Origin: Sarcocystis neurona
Taxonomy: Eukaryota; Apicomplexa; Conoidasida; Eucoccidiorida; Sarcocystidae
Direction: 5' to 3'
Assembly (NCBI GenBank): GCA_000727475.1
Contig: KL647295.1
Span: forward strand, 422,839 to 486,838
Length of the DNA stretch: 64,000 nucleotides
Shown: piece after piece, positions 44,684 to 55,600 of the stretch
How positions within the stretch are numbered: position 1 is the first letter of the stretch
Layout: each line of letters opens with the position of its first letter
The notes under the pieces: model-generated
Databases searched by the model: none
Told to the model about the DNA's origin: nothing
What the model saw: the letters and a program-made list of their open reading frames with translations, nothing else
Translations under genes and position numbers: made by a program

Positions 44684-47660
44684 GAGTGTCCTTGCTGCGG
44701 AATTCCCGGAGAAGCAGAAAAGAAACGAACAGCACAGCACAAGCCAAAGACAGGCAGCAGCAGAAGAAAAACAGTAGAAAACTCCGATCACCAGCAGCTC
44801 TACCTTATACACCCGCCCGCGCAAAGCGATCTTCTCGAGTGACATACGCCAACCAAAGTCCAAATCTCTATACAAATGTCTACACACATATGCGTATGCG
44901 TGCACCTATACAAAAAACGTATCCAGGTATCTTCACGTTCATGTATTGATTGTCTTTACACAAGTGTTGCGCCCTTCATATATATATATCTACATGTGGT
45001 ACATATATATATATATATATATCCATATGTGCATATATCCATATATATGCATGTGTGTATGTGCATGTAGATAAGAACGTAATTGTATATCTATATAGAG
45101 ATGTATTAATTGGCTATGGAGAAGTGCTGTACTGCCCACATATATATGTATATATGCATACGTATAGGGACGATATTTGGAAATCTCTATATACATGTAT
45201 TTATTGACTATGTACTAGTATGCTGTGCGGTACATATACATATATATGTGTCTTCATGTGTGTAGGTGTGTAGGTGTGTATATATGTTGATGTGTGTTTA
45301 CATATGTACGTATATATGTGCGAGTTCAGGCGCAGTACCCTGTTCTCCGGCGACGAAGTCCTGTGTGTGTCTGTGTTGACTGCGGTCTGAGCTGCCCCCT
45401 CTTCGAACATTTTTTGTGTGTAGGAGGTTTTCTCATTTGTGAAGAAAATTTCCCTCTTTCGACTTCTGCGTGACGCGTGGTCTCTTTTCTGTTCAACATG
45501 CGTCCTCCTCGTCAGCCACTTGCGGAGTTTTCCCGCAGCAGCTGGAGGAGTTCACATGAAACGGTCTGAGCGACTCCGTCCTCGCCCTGCCCACGCCTGC
45601 GTCTCCTTCCCACATTCTTCACACAGAGGGGAACGCCGCACTACATAGACGCCCTCTGTATATCTCTGTGTATATGTGCATATATATATATGTGTACGCA
45701 GACACCGACACCTACACACACATATATGTATGTGGATAGATATATAGGAGTACGTAGGTGGATAGAGAGACAGATATGGATAGGTGAGTGTACCTGAGTG
45801 TACCTGTTGAGAGGTTGATAGATAGTCTACCATGTGAATATATATGTGTATGTGCAGATCAGTTTTGGCCAGTATTTTCCATATGTAGAATACCTATACG
45901 TATGTCAGACACTTCGCCGTGTGAAGAAGTGCGGACGCCCTTTCACTTGTAGATAGATGTGTGGGGGGCAGCGTGGGCAGCAGAAAGGTGCTTTGGGAGA
46001 TTAGCGGCCGCTCTTCACGGAGGAACGCCTGGGTGGGCATACAGGGAGATTCACATCCTGGGGATGCGTACGTCCTGCCACACACACACACACACAGCAA
46101 CACATACATTTATATATATGTATATGTATTTGTACGTATGTGTGTGTATATATATGTATTTGTATACGTATACTTCGGGGGTCCTTGGTTCCCTATGTAC
46201 GTATTTAAACGTGTAAATCTGCGGACCTACCTCCACCCTCTTTTGACTGTTCTTTCTCTCTTTATCTCACTCTGTCTCTATACGTATGTGTATCCACATA
46301 TATATATATATATGTGCACGTATATGTGTATATATATAAATGCACACGTAAATATATGTAAACATGTATGGTAGATGTTCGTAGGATTAACTTACACCTG
46401 TATATCTCCCGATATACGGATCTGCCTATCCACCTATGAGATATATATATAGACATATGCATCTGTATATACAGATCTGTGCATGTATGTGTATATATGT
46501 ATATAAACCCAATATTTAGTGCGTCTAGATGGACTTTGTCTACTATCGTTACCTTTCGACACGTTGCTGAGATCTGTGTAGGGTGTGCCATACGTCAGCG
46601 ATTCTTCGTGTGAAGCTTCTGGCGCCTCGTTGCGAGTTTTTTCTCCCTGTACGCATGGCTTCCCCGACGCAGATGACAGGCGGTCGCGTGCATACATATA
46701 TATATATATATATGGATAGGGCATGCAGAGCCAGGTGTGGCTTGTGTATCTCCGCCGGAGTCTGCAACCTCGTGGTGCTTCTCGAGAAATAGTCGCCTCA
46801 GCCGCAGGACAATCAAATATATATACGAGTGCTTCACGTAAATAAAAGGCGCACGTACGTTCCTCTTCAGAGCTGCGTCTTGCAGAAATCTCGCCTCTTC
46901 AACGAACGGACGCATCCTTTTACATGTTAATATATGTATTCAACACTCGGTCCTCATACGAGTGTATAGATATATATATATATATATATATTGTTGGTGA
47001 GAAAGAAAAGTGAGGAATACGAACGAAAACATAGCTATACATTTGCTTCCCTGTATGCGCATATATATATATATATATACGACAGACTAAGATATGTGTA
47101 TACACGCATATTCTGCGGTACGTATACATACTGATACTCTGACATACGTATACACGTATAAACTACTACTAAAGTATACTTATATACATATATATATATA
47201 TATACGTACTCTTGACTTCATGTTTTGATATATACATACATGTATTGGAAGAGGATGAAGAGGTGCGTTGTCATGGAAGAATAACGCACGAAAGACGTCA
47301 CCTGCAGCCCCCGGATCTCGAAGGCAAAAAACTGTTGCCAACACATGCGTTTCTGCGCCCTCTCCTACCCACGTCTTCTCTTGTCGAGGCACGGGGTTGT
47401 ACGCTCTCTTCATCTCGAGCTACACGGGCAAATATACATACATATACATATATATATGGATAGACACACAAATATATATATATATATATACTGCAAGAAA
47501 AGTGGAGCACGGTCGGAGGTATAACGATTAACCGACACACCGTCTGCACTTTACGCCACCACACAAGCAGATATTTGTGGACAGACGCCTGATATCTTCT
47601 CACATCCGGGTGAACAGCAGCGCCTACCTTATTGCACATACGTGTGTATATACAACAGAA
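44684..47660. repeat. Intergenic region after PLAA, microsatellite-rich
   Basis: About 200 bp of PLAA 3' flank, then interspersed TATATG/CATACA repeats (44,860-45,330; 45,650-45,850; 46,080-46,500; 46,680-46,720; 46,930-47,220; 47,430-47,490) separated by unique stretches of 100-250 bp. I found no gene with support. The unique stretch 45,340-45,650 holds short frames only. Confidence 0.7.
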
Positions 47661-47661
47661 G

Positions 47662-47901
47662 ATGGAGAAACCCGTGGCATTGTGGCAGTTACCTCTGCGT
47701 AGAGGAAAACGCCTCCCGGCTCCAATGACACCTGAGGAGCCGCTCGTTGCTGCTGAGTTGGGCACAACGCAGCAACAGGAGAGGGCAACAAACCGGCAAG
47801 GGACACTGAGGAGGCAACTTGCGTGCGCAGGAGCTGCAGCAGCGGCCGCAGCTTTTACTGTCGGACTGCGTCGTTCCTTGTGCGCACCAGCAGACGCATA
47901 A
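47662..47901 (+). CDS. Small hypothetical protein, 79 aa
   Basis: Unrecognised. The ATG at 47,662 has a favourable context (AAGATGG). The frame runs to TAA at 47,899-47,901. The N-terminal part is non-repetitive and basic/Pro-rich (PVALWQLPLRRGKRLPAPM). It is followed by an acidic/Gln stretch and an Ala run ([18 protein letters not shown]) that could act as a weak membrane or targeting helix. It has no flanking CAG acceptor that suggests further exons. It could be a first exon. Minus-strand frames overlap. Confidence 0.3.
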   Translation: MEKPVALWQLPLRRGKRLPAPMTPEEPLVAAELGTTQQQERATNRQGTLRRQLACAGAAAAAAAFTVGLRRSLCAPADA

Positions 47902-48776
47902 ACGCAAAATGCGCACCAACACGATGGGGACAACTTTACAAAGAGAAACCCATTTATGTAGCTGAGGCAGTGTCGACGTGGTGAACTCACTTGGCAGCAT
48001 CGCGTCGAAGAGCTGTATGTGTGTATGTCTGTAAATGTAATTTTGGAGCAGTGTGTCTGCGTGTATCTAGCCACCTCACACCGCCGCCGTCAAGCACGTA
48101 TATACAGATATATGTAAATGTGGAGAGGTGCATTTCTGTTTCTGTAGCACGGAAACACCTGAGCATGATCTAGAGAAATATATATATGTATATATATGTA
48201 TGTTAGTGATCATAGATAACACGTACATGTATATGTATGTATATGCGTTAGTGATTATAGACAGTGCGGGCACGCAGGTCTCTGGGTTGTAGTACCCGTG
48301 GGTCCAACGGTTCATAAAGGCTTGTTATGATTAGGGGAACTGTATTCTCGTCGAACCAGCAGGGTTGATAAAACACGGCAGGGATCTACCCATGTACAGG
48401 CGAGTTGCATCTGCTCTGTATACAGGCATATCTGTTAACACATTTTCACGTATATGTACATATGCGTATCTGCACACATGTGTAGGCATGTGGAGACACG
48501 TACGTCCAGGTCTATGGTTGAGGATGTGTATATAGGTACCACCCTTTTGCGTAGAGCTGTGCAGATGTCTAGACGGACTCCTAAGACGTTTGCATACGTG
48601 GGGATCTGCAGGTAGTGTACTTCTCGAAAAGAGAAGCATGCACACACTTCCTCGGAGGTTGTCCGCGGCACCCTTGCGGGAACCTACGTACGTATGCGGA
48701 GAGAGAAAGCGAATGACACTCTAAATAAATTGTGCGAGCGCATGTACAGAAAATATGCTCCCTCTGCACGACAGTT

Positions 48777-49118
48777 TTACTGCAGACCCGAGGGCACAGC
48801 GCAGCGCGTGCAACAAGGGCGGCAGAACAAGTTGGTGACAATAGCGAATGGTAACACATAGAGAAGCAACGGCAGCAGCAGAGTGGCAGGGGTAGAATTA
48901 GGCTCTCCTCCGGACAGAAGCAGCAGCATCCGTGGCATCAGGTAGCCTACGCCAGCGAGCAGTGGGACCAGCAACAGCAAGCACGTTACATGCAACACAC
49001 CGCGAATCGCTATAGTATTGCTCCTGCTGTTGTCGCAGAATGAGGACTGCCTCGAGCAGCAGAGCAACGCAAATGCACCGCAGCAGCAGTACAAATGGGC
49101 ATAACAAACAAATTTCAC
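48777..49118 (-). CDS. Possible membrane-protein C-terminal exon
   Basis: Unrecognised. On the minus strand a good acceptor (TTCTCCACAG, ending at 49,119 on +) opens a 113-codon frame that ends TAA at 48,777-48,779. It contains hydrophobic segments (CLLLLVPLLAGVGYLMP; TLLLPLLLYVLPFAIV) and an N-terminal Cys-rich hydrophobic stretch (YAHLYCCCGAFALLCC), so it may be a polytopic membrane protein. A second minus frame in the same DNA (48,898-49,107) is also protein-like (FVLLLRCICVALLLEAVL), so the true frame is not settled. Minus frames upstream at 49,542-49,751 and 50,013-50,219 could be earlier exons of the same gene. Confidence 0.3.
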   Translation of the reverse strand: MKFVCYAHLYCCCGAFALLCCSRQSSFCDNSRSNTIAIRGVLHVTCLLLLVPLLAGVGYLMPRMLLLLSGGEPNSTPATLLLPLLLYVLPFAIVTNLFCRPCCTRCAVPSGLQ

Positions 49119-49119
49119 C

Positions 49120-49303
49120 TGTGGAGAATGAGGTGCATTCCCTGTACGCCCATGCCCGCCTCTTTTGCTACCTCCAGCAACAGCGTAAAGTGTTGGTAGA
49201 GCGCGTGTGCTCCTGCTGAAACGAAAGGATTCTACATACAAAAGGTATAGAACCTGTACGTGCCGACGATTCAACAGAACATACTGCGTATGTATTCCAG
49301 TGT

Positions 49304-49341
<38 letters not shown>

Positions 49342-49540
49342 ACATATGCATACATGCACACACACATATGTATTACAAATGTGTCCAAATATATATAGAA
49401 TGATACATATATATATATATGTGCGTATTTACAGAGATATGTGCACTAGTGTATGTGTAGATACAGATATATATGTCTGTTTATGTACATACAAAGTTGT
49501 GTACACTGATGTAGATATGTACATGTATACGTGCATGCTT
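49120..49540. repeat. Short flank and AT microsatellite
   Basis: A (TA)n run at about 49,305-49,336 and TATATG/ACATGT repeats up to about 49,530. No gene seen. Confidence 0.75.
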
Positions 49541-49541
49541 G

Positions 49542-50219
49542 TCAATAAACTTTGTCAGTATTTGTGTCTGTATACACAACCACGTGCCCACAGGAACACC
49601 GCGGCATGCGACGCGGATGGCCACGCCACTGTGTGCCCCAGTGCACTTGCTTTCTGCAAGACTCAGCGGCTGTAGCAAGAGCAGCAGCCTTGGACAGCTG
49701 GTGCAGCACCGTGTCCACCAGCGCCAGTCCTTCCCGAGAGCTGCGCAGCACTACTGTCAGCAGTGGAGCAGCGCATTACGAGAAGTAGTTCAAACTTCAA
49801 AGACTGGCAGCTGCAGGAATACGTGCAGCTGCGGCAGTAGCTACGGAGACGTCTACTGTCGTCATTACTACTCCATCTGCAACAGCAGGTGTAGCACTGG
49901 AGGGCAAGTGTCTCACAGAGCGACTAGCGGAAATTGGTGCAACAGGGTGGTAAACTGCTCTTCGCGAGAGAACAGTCGCATTTTGTACACTTCTTGTGCA
50001 GAACATGTAGTCCTAAGTGCGGTGGATGCGATCCCTGCTGCGGCTGTTGGTGTGCCTCATAGACAGAATGTGAGACTTTTTCTTCCTGTTGCGGCTGCCG
50101 GTAGCTTCTGTAACAGATGGTATAGTATTGTTTTCTTGTTGCGCCTCCTGTGTTCCCCTTAGAAAAGAGGCACCAGCTTCTTTTCGGCTGCTGTCACTAC
50201 GGAAATTCTTCCCCAACAC
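49542..50219 (-). CDS. Candidate minus-strand exons (helical, no known domain)
   Basis: Unrecognised. Minus-strand frames here include an amphipathic helix (REGLALVDTVLHQLSKAAAL, in 49,542-49,751), a hydrophobic/Ala-rich stretch (ADGVVMTTVDVSVATAAAAR, in 49,797-50,006) and a basic Asn/Ser-rich stretch (TQEAQQENNTIPSVTEATG, in 50,013-50,219). They are in different frames, so introns or chance must separate them. A + strand frame across 49,552-49,953 is also mostly open, broken by a single TAG at 49,786. Because both strands look plausible I keep this low. If the minus reading is right, these exons precede the membrane exon at 48,777-49,118. Confidence 0.22.
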
Positions 50220-51920
50220 AAGATATTTTTCTTCGTCTTGTTGCTAGTGACGATGCCACCGCACTCCGTCCAACAGAAGCGCTTCTCCTGACTCTTTTTG
50301 CTGTTCCTGCTGAGTCACCTCGGCAGGGTCCTGGCGCAGGGCTCCTGAACCACGTTCAAGGTGCTCTTGTGTTCTGTTCCTGCTTCTGCTGGTCTTTTCT
50401 CGAGCAGAGGCTACTCTGTCTGGCTCCTTGTGTGTGGCTTTTAGGTACGCTGTGCTGTCACGTGTAACCGTGCGTCGATAACGGCTGCTCTGCTGTTCCT
50501 CCTTAAGAAAGCAGGGGCAGTTGCCTTGTGTTTCTGTTCGAAATTTGTGCTCGAAGCATGGAAGTCGCTGAGAGTGATCGACTTAAACAGTTCTAATATG
50601 GGAAAGAAAACCCGCGTGTCTCTGTTTTCACATGTGGAAAGGTGTGTTACATATATGCTGAGGCCTTATGCTGTAGTACGGAGGACTTGTATGCAGAGGG
50701 TGACGAATGAAATATCAAAAACGTGGTTGCCGAGTTTGGGTGTCCCGAAGGACCAATTTGAGAACCTTCTTCTCGTACAACTCTTTACTACACGACCTCC
50801 GCCTTCGCGTGACAATACCTGATTCATCCGTCTGTACACTCTTAACTACTCAGGGACACACACGGGTACAGTAGTCTTATTTTACCCTCTGATAATTCCC
50901 TGTCTCCTTTTCTCCTTGTGGTTCTTTCCTCTTCACTATTTTATTCTTCTCTCGCACTTCTCCGCGTCACTTTGTCTCTGCGCACTTATAAGTCAAAGAG
51001 CAGGTGTCTCCACTGCGCACTATGTTGGCCGTACGCAGCTATGCCTGGAGAGGTGACCGACCTTCCTGCTGGACGAACATTAGGTGACGATGATACTTTC
51101 TCTCCGAACAGACGTGTACGGCCTCAGGAACGCAGCGAACGGCAGAAGTTGGATCACACCTACGTGTGCGGGAATGTGTTCTCTCTCAAAACAGATGGAG
51201 CAAGTCTGAGTGACGCTCCGCCTGAGAAACGGACGCAAACGTTCACCCTGCCAGTCACGATGAGACAGGCGTAGCCGCGCGAGCCATGTTCTTACGACCT
51301 CTAGACAGAGACTCAGGAAAACAAGAACACTAGGAGCTGTTGCTGTGCCGGGTAGTGTGCAGCTCGCGTCTTGTAGGTAGAGGATGAGCAAGTCTAGGCG
51401 TGGACTCTCTTTGACGGCGAGCAAGAGCAGTCCTCTCTTGTCGCTGAAAGAGACAGCGGAGCTACTACTGCGCCACACAGCTTCGACTTCCCCAAAAAAG
51501 GAGACGGGACCAGCGGCGCTGCGTCTAGGCCGTTGTGTCTGCACGCACGTCGTAAGAACTGCTTTCTCGGGGACCTGCGGCGAGTCACGTTCTCATACAC
51601 GCAGGTCCCTACGATCTTGTGTGACGCTTCTTGGCTCGTTTCTCTACCCCGCGATGTCCAGACGTGGGAGTGCGGATGCTTGCGAAGCCGGATGCAAAGA
51701 CGCAAATCACGTCATACAGATTATCTGTGTATATTGCACGCTCCAGATGCGGGTAGATTGAATGTTGTGTTAGGTATGCGCACGTAGTTGGGCCTTGCTT
51801 CGTGGTAACTCCCGGTGTATACTTTCGACGTTTCACGTAGGTAAAAGCGTGATACGCTACGTGCATAGAGTACGCGTTAGCTGCATTCATCATAAACTAT
51901 GTGATACTGTAGACACGTGT
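50220..51920. other. Second repeat-poor island
   Basis: About 1.7 kb nearly free of CAG/CTG and AT repeats, with balanced composition and several 80-150 codon frames on both strands (for example 50,918-51,274 +, 51,384-51,761 +, 51,080-51,544 -). None is recognisable. Confidence 0.55.
50526..50822 (+). CDS. Hypothetical 98-aa frame in repeat-poor island
   Basis: Unrecognised. Non-repetitive, basic frame ending TGA at 50,820-50,822. Protein-like elements include FVLEAWKSLRVIDLNSSNMG, SLFSHVERCVTYMLR and SKTWLPSLGVPKDQFENLL. It has no signal peptide or membrane segment. The start at 50,526 is only the first ATG of the open frame. Length alone does not exclude chance, but the composition differs clearly from translated repeats nearby. 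It may be an exon or the remnant of an inserted element. Confidence 0.3.
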   Translation: MCFCSKFVLEAWKSLRVIDLNSSNMGKKTRVSLFSHVERCVTYMLRPYAVVRRTCMQRVTNEISKTWLPSLGVPKDQFENLLLVQLFTTRPPPSRDNT

Positions 51921-52648
51921 GTGAGGTCGGCGTTGTCTCATTGTCTAACTGCCGCAGATACGCGGCTGGCGCTACCAGACAACTGCCCCTCCTCGACGCT
52001 GCGCTGCCTGCCACATGTTGCGGCAGGTGCCTGACGGCGCCGCGGCTTGCCTGGTGCGCTGCTATCGCCGATTCGCTGGCCGACCGTGTTGCTGCTGCTG
52101 TTGGGCCCCCCTGCTGCTGCTGCCGTGCTTCCCTTTACCCTACTACTATTGCTACGGGCGCTGAGGTCCTGCTGTTGCTGCTCTGCTGTGTTGCCCGGCT
52201 GCTGCTGCACCTGCTATGTTGCCCTGCTGCTGCTGTGTTGCCCCCCTGCTGCCACTGCTGCCGTGTGAGGCACCTGCTGTCGCTGGCATGGCGCTGTCGC
52301 TGCTCGTCCTGCCGGGCTGCCGCCGGCGCTGCTGCGATCCGTCCCGCGCGTACTGCATGCGGCCACAGCTTCGATTCCTGTAGCATGCGGTCGACGACAA
52401 ATTACCCGCCCCGTTCACTAGCACGAGGCAGTGCAGCGCGCACTCGTAAGGACACACGGATTCGCTGTGAAACTGCAGGATTTCGCCGGCTGCTTTCGTT
52501 GTAGTCGTATTCCGTCGCAGGCGCAATGGTCACACGCATCTACAGCCTCACTAGCAGCATTGGGGCCGCAGCGGCAACAGCAGCAGGAGCAACGCGGCCG
52601 TAACGGCAGGAAGAACGGCGCGGCAGCAGTACCAGCAGCGGTAATAAA
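51921..52648. other. Upstream region of EMG1, partly CTG-rich
   Basis: CTG-rich on + from about 52,080 to 52,340, then unique sequence with a short CAG run at 52,560-52,640. No gene could be supported on either strand. Presumably EMG1 promoter/5' UTR, perhaps with a 5' UTR intron. Confidence 0.4.
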
Positions 52649-55600
52649 ATGTCACCAGCGGCTCCGCGGCTTCCCGGCCACCCGGCCGCAGGGGAGAAAA
52701 TATCTACGCAGGGGAATCGGCGACTTCTGCAGGAGCGCGGCGCCAACAAAGCGCAGGCGACTCTGACGGAAGGCAGCATCGGCGGCAGCAGCCGGACCCC
52801 CAACGGCAACAGCAGCACGGGCTGCAGCGACAGCAGTAGCAGCAACAGGAGCAGCAGCAGCAGCAACGGGACCAGCGGGTGCCGGGTGGACAGGAGCAGC
52901 AGGGACAACAGCAGTTTGCGGTCTGACCAGGAGAGGAGCAGCAGCAGCAAGAAGAGAGAGAAGCGGAAGGAGGTCGTCAAAGAGAGTCTTACGAAACGTA
53001 GACGACATGCCACGGTAGAAGAAGAAAACGCCGTGTCTGCTTCTTCGACAGCAAGCATCAGCCACAGGACGAGCACTAGCCTCTCTGACGCCGACGCAGA
53101 CCGAGCGGGCGGCAACACGAAGGCGCTGTCGTCGGTTATGCGGCAGAAGCCAAAGCTGCGGCAGACGGAGCAGAAGCAGCAGCAGCAACAGCGGGAGCAG
53201 GAGCCACAGAAGCAACAGGAGGGAGAAGAGGAGGAGAAGCAGCAGCAGGGACACCAAGGGGAGCAGGAAGAGAAGAACCGAGGCGATGTGCTGGTTTGCT
53301 ACGTCGTCCTGACGCATTGCCCGCTGGGACTCTGGAAGGAGAAGAAGAAGAGCGGGACTGTGTCGTCGCTGTTGAATCTCGACAATCACTGGAAGCAGCT
53401 GCTGCCGCACTTGCTGCACACACCTGCTGCGGGCGGTGCAGCAGAAGAGGAGAGAGACAGCGGCAGCAACCGTGGGGGGAAGCACCGGCAGCTGCTGCGC
53501 TCGCACCGCGGCAGAGGCGCGGGGGTGTCGGCGGCAGCAGCAGCCACCCGCATTCTGCTGCTCAAACTGCAGAGCCAGCTGCAGCAGCTGCAGCAGCACC
53601 ACTGCCAGGAGCAGCTGCAGCTCGCGCACCAGCAGCAGTGCCTCCTGGGGCGGCAGCAGGGGCAGCACGGAGGGGAGAAGGAGGAGGAGGAAGTGCTGTA
53701 TTACTTGCGGCACTCCCGACAAGAGGAGCTTCTGCGTCAGCAGCGGCTGTCGATACTGCAGCAGCAGCGCCAACACGGCGACGCCGGCAGACGGATAGCT
53801 GCCTTGATAGCAGGGATGCAGGCAGCACAAGACGCTGCAGCACGTCAAGCTGCTGCTCTTGCTGCGGATGCCACAGCGCTGCTGCAGGCCGCCCTCCGCG
53901 CGGACGTGGTCCACCAGTGTCTGCTGAGTCTGCTGGATTCTCCGTTCGTGTCACGCATGCGCTGGCAGCAGCAGCAGCGGCGCCACCCGACGAAACCTGG
54001 CACACTTCTCCTCTTCGCGCCTGCCTGCAGCAGCAGCAGCGGCAGCGAAGCCGCGTCCTCCCTCGGCAGCAGGAGCAGCAGCACAGAAGCCGCATCCTGC
54101 AGCAGCTCCACGGCCACCTCACAGGCCCGGTGCCCGCCCGGCACAAGGCCGAACAACGACAGCAGCAGCAGCAGGGGTGGAAGTGAGGCCAACCGTTCCG
54201 GAGTTGCCGGTTCGCTACCGACGTCGACGCTTCCTGCTGCTGCTGCTGCAGAGCCCGCAGCCGTGGCCCACACAGGGAAGCCAGAAAGGAAAACGAAGGA
54301 GGTTCGGCTTGAACTGCTGCTGCACACGCTGGACGGGAAGCTCCTGCGAGTGTGTCCTTCTTTCCGCGTGCCACGGCACTTCCGAATTTTCAAGAAGGTG
54401 ATGGCCATGGCGCTCTCGTCGCCGACGGGGAAGCTGCTACCCCACAATGAGTCTGCCTCCGCAGGCGCGGGCATGCTCCGCAGACATGCGTGGGGTTTGC
54501 GGCAGGCGCAGCACGCAGGGACTGCAGCAGCAGCAGCAGCAAGGGACTGTGGGGGGCCAACAGCAGAGGAGACACCACTCGTGGAGGTGCTGCAGCCACC
54601 CTTCTGGAAGTATCTTCCTCCTGCTGCTGCGCCGAACTGCAAGTAAGAACAGACAGCAACACACACACACACACACACACGCAGCCCTTGCTGCTGCTGC
54701 TGCCGTTTGTTGAGGTGCCAGTCCCAGCTCTGGATCCGCCTCCCACCGTCGCTGCTGCCGCTGCTGCTGCTGCTTTGACATGCTGCCTGCTGCCGCGTCG
54801 ACGAGCTGTTGCTGGTTGCCTAGCTTCTGCTTTTCGTCCTGCTGCCGCAGCACCTTTTACGTGGCTATTGCTACTGCTGCTGCGATGCCGGGAAATGCGG
54901 TGCTGCTGCTGCTGCATCCCTGGCTTCACCGCTGCTATGTTGCTAGCAGATGCAGCAGCTGCCGGGCGAATGGTGCTCGTCTGGCTTAGAACTCGCTACT
55001 GCAGTACTGCGTCTCCTGCAGCGGTCCTTTTAGCTGCTATATGCTGTCTGCTCGGAGCGTGTGCTTCATGCGTTGCTTATTCTTCTGCTGCAGAGAAGGC
55101 CCTGGTGGACGATCTCTCCGCGTGACTCCAGCTGCTCTTGCTACGCTTTGCCTGCGTCCCGTCGAGCCGCTTAATCTACTGTCCTCGGTAGTGCTGCTGC
55201 TGCTACTCTCGTGGGCTTCTCGTGTGTGCATGCCGGTGCTGCGTTGTGCTGCTGCTGCGCGTGCTGCTATAGCTGCTAGTCGCATTGTTACGCTGCTGCA
55301 GTTGCGCGAGCTGCTGCTCCTCGTGCAACTGCTGCTACTTGTCAAGTGCTGCTGGCGTCACCACTGCTATAGTAGCCGCATCTCTTGCTGCTGCCCCTGC
55401 TGCCGCGATTTCCCGTTTGTAAACGGCGTCAGTATTGCTGCTGCAGCTTCTCTGTGGCGGCAGCTCCCGCTGCTGCCGCTGCTGCTGCGGCTACCAGGTA
55501 GTAACTGGTGTACGTGTTCCTGCTACTGCATTGCTGCCGCTGCTGCTCCTGTTGCTGCGGCTACCAGTTTGTAGCCGGTGTCGGTGTTGCTGCCGCTCTG

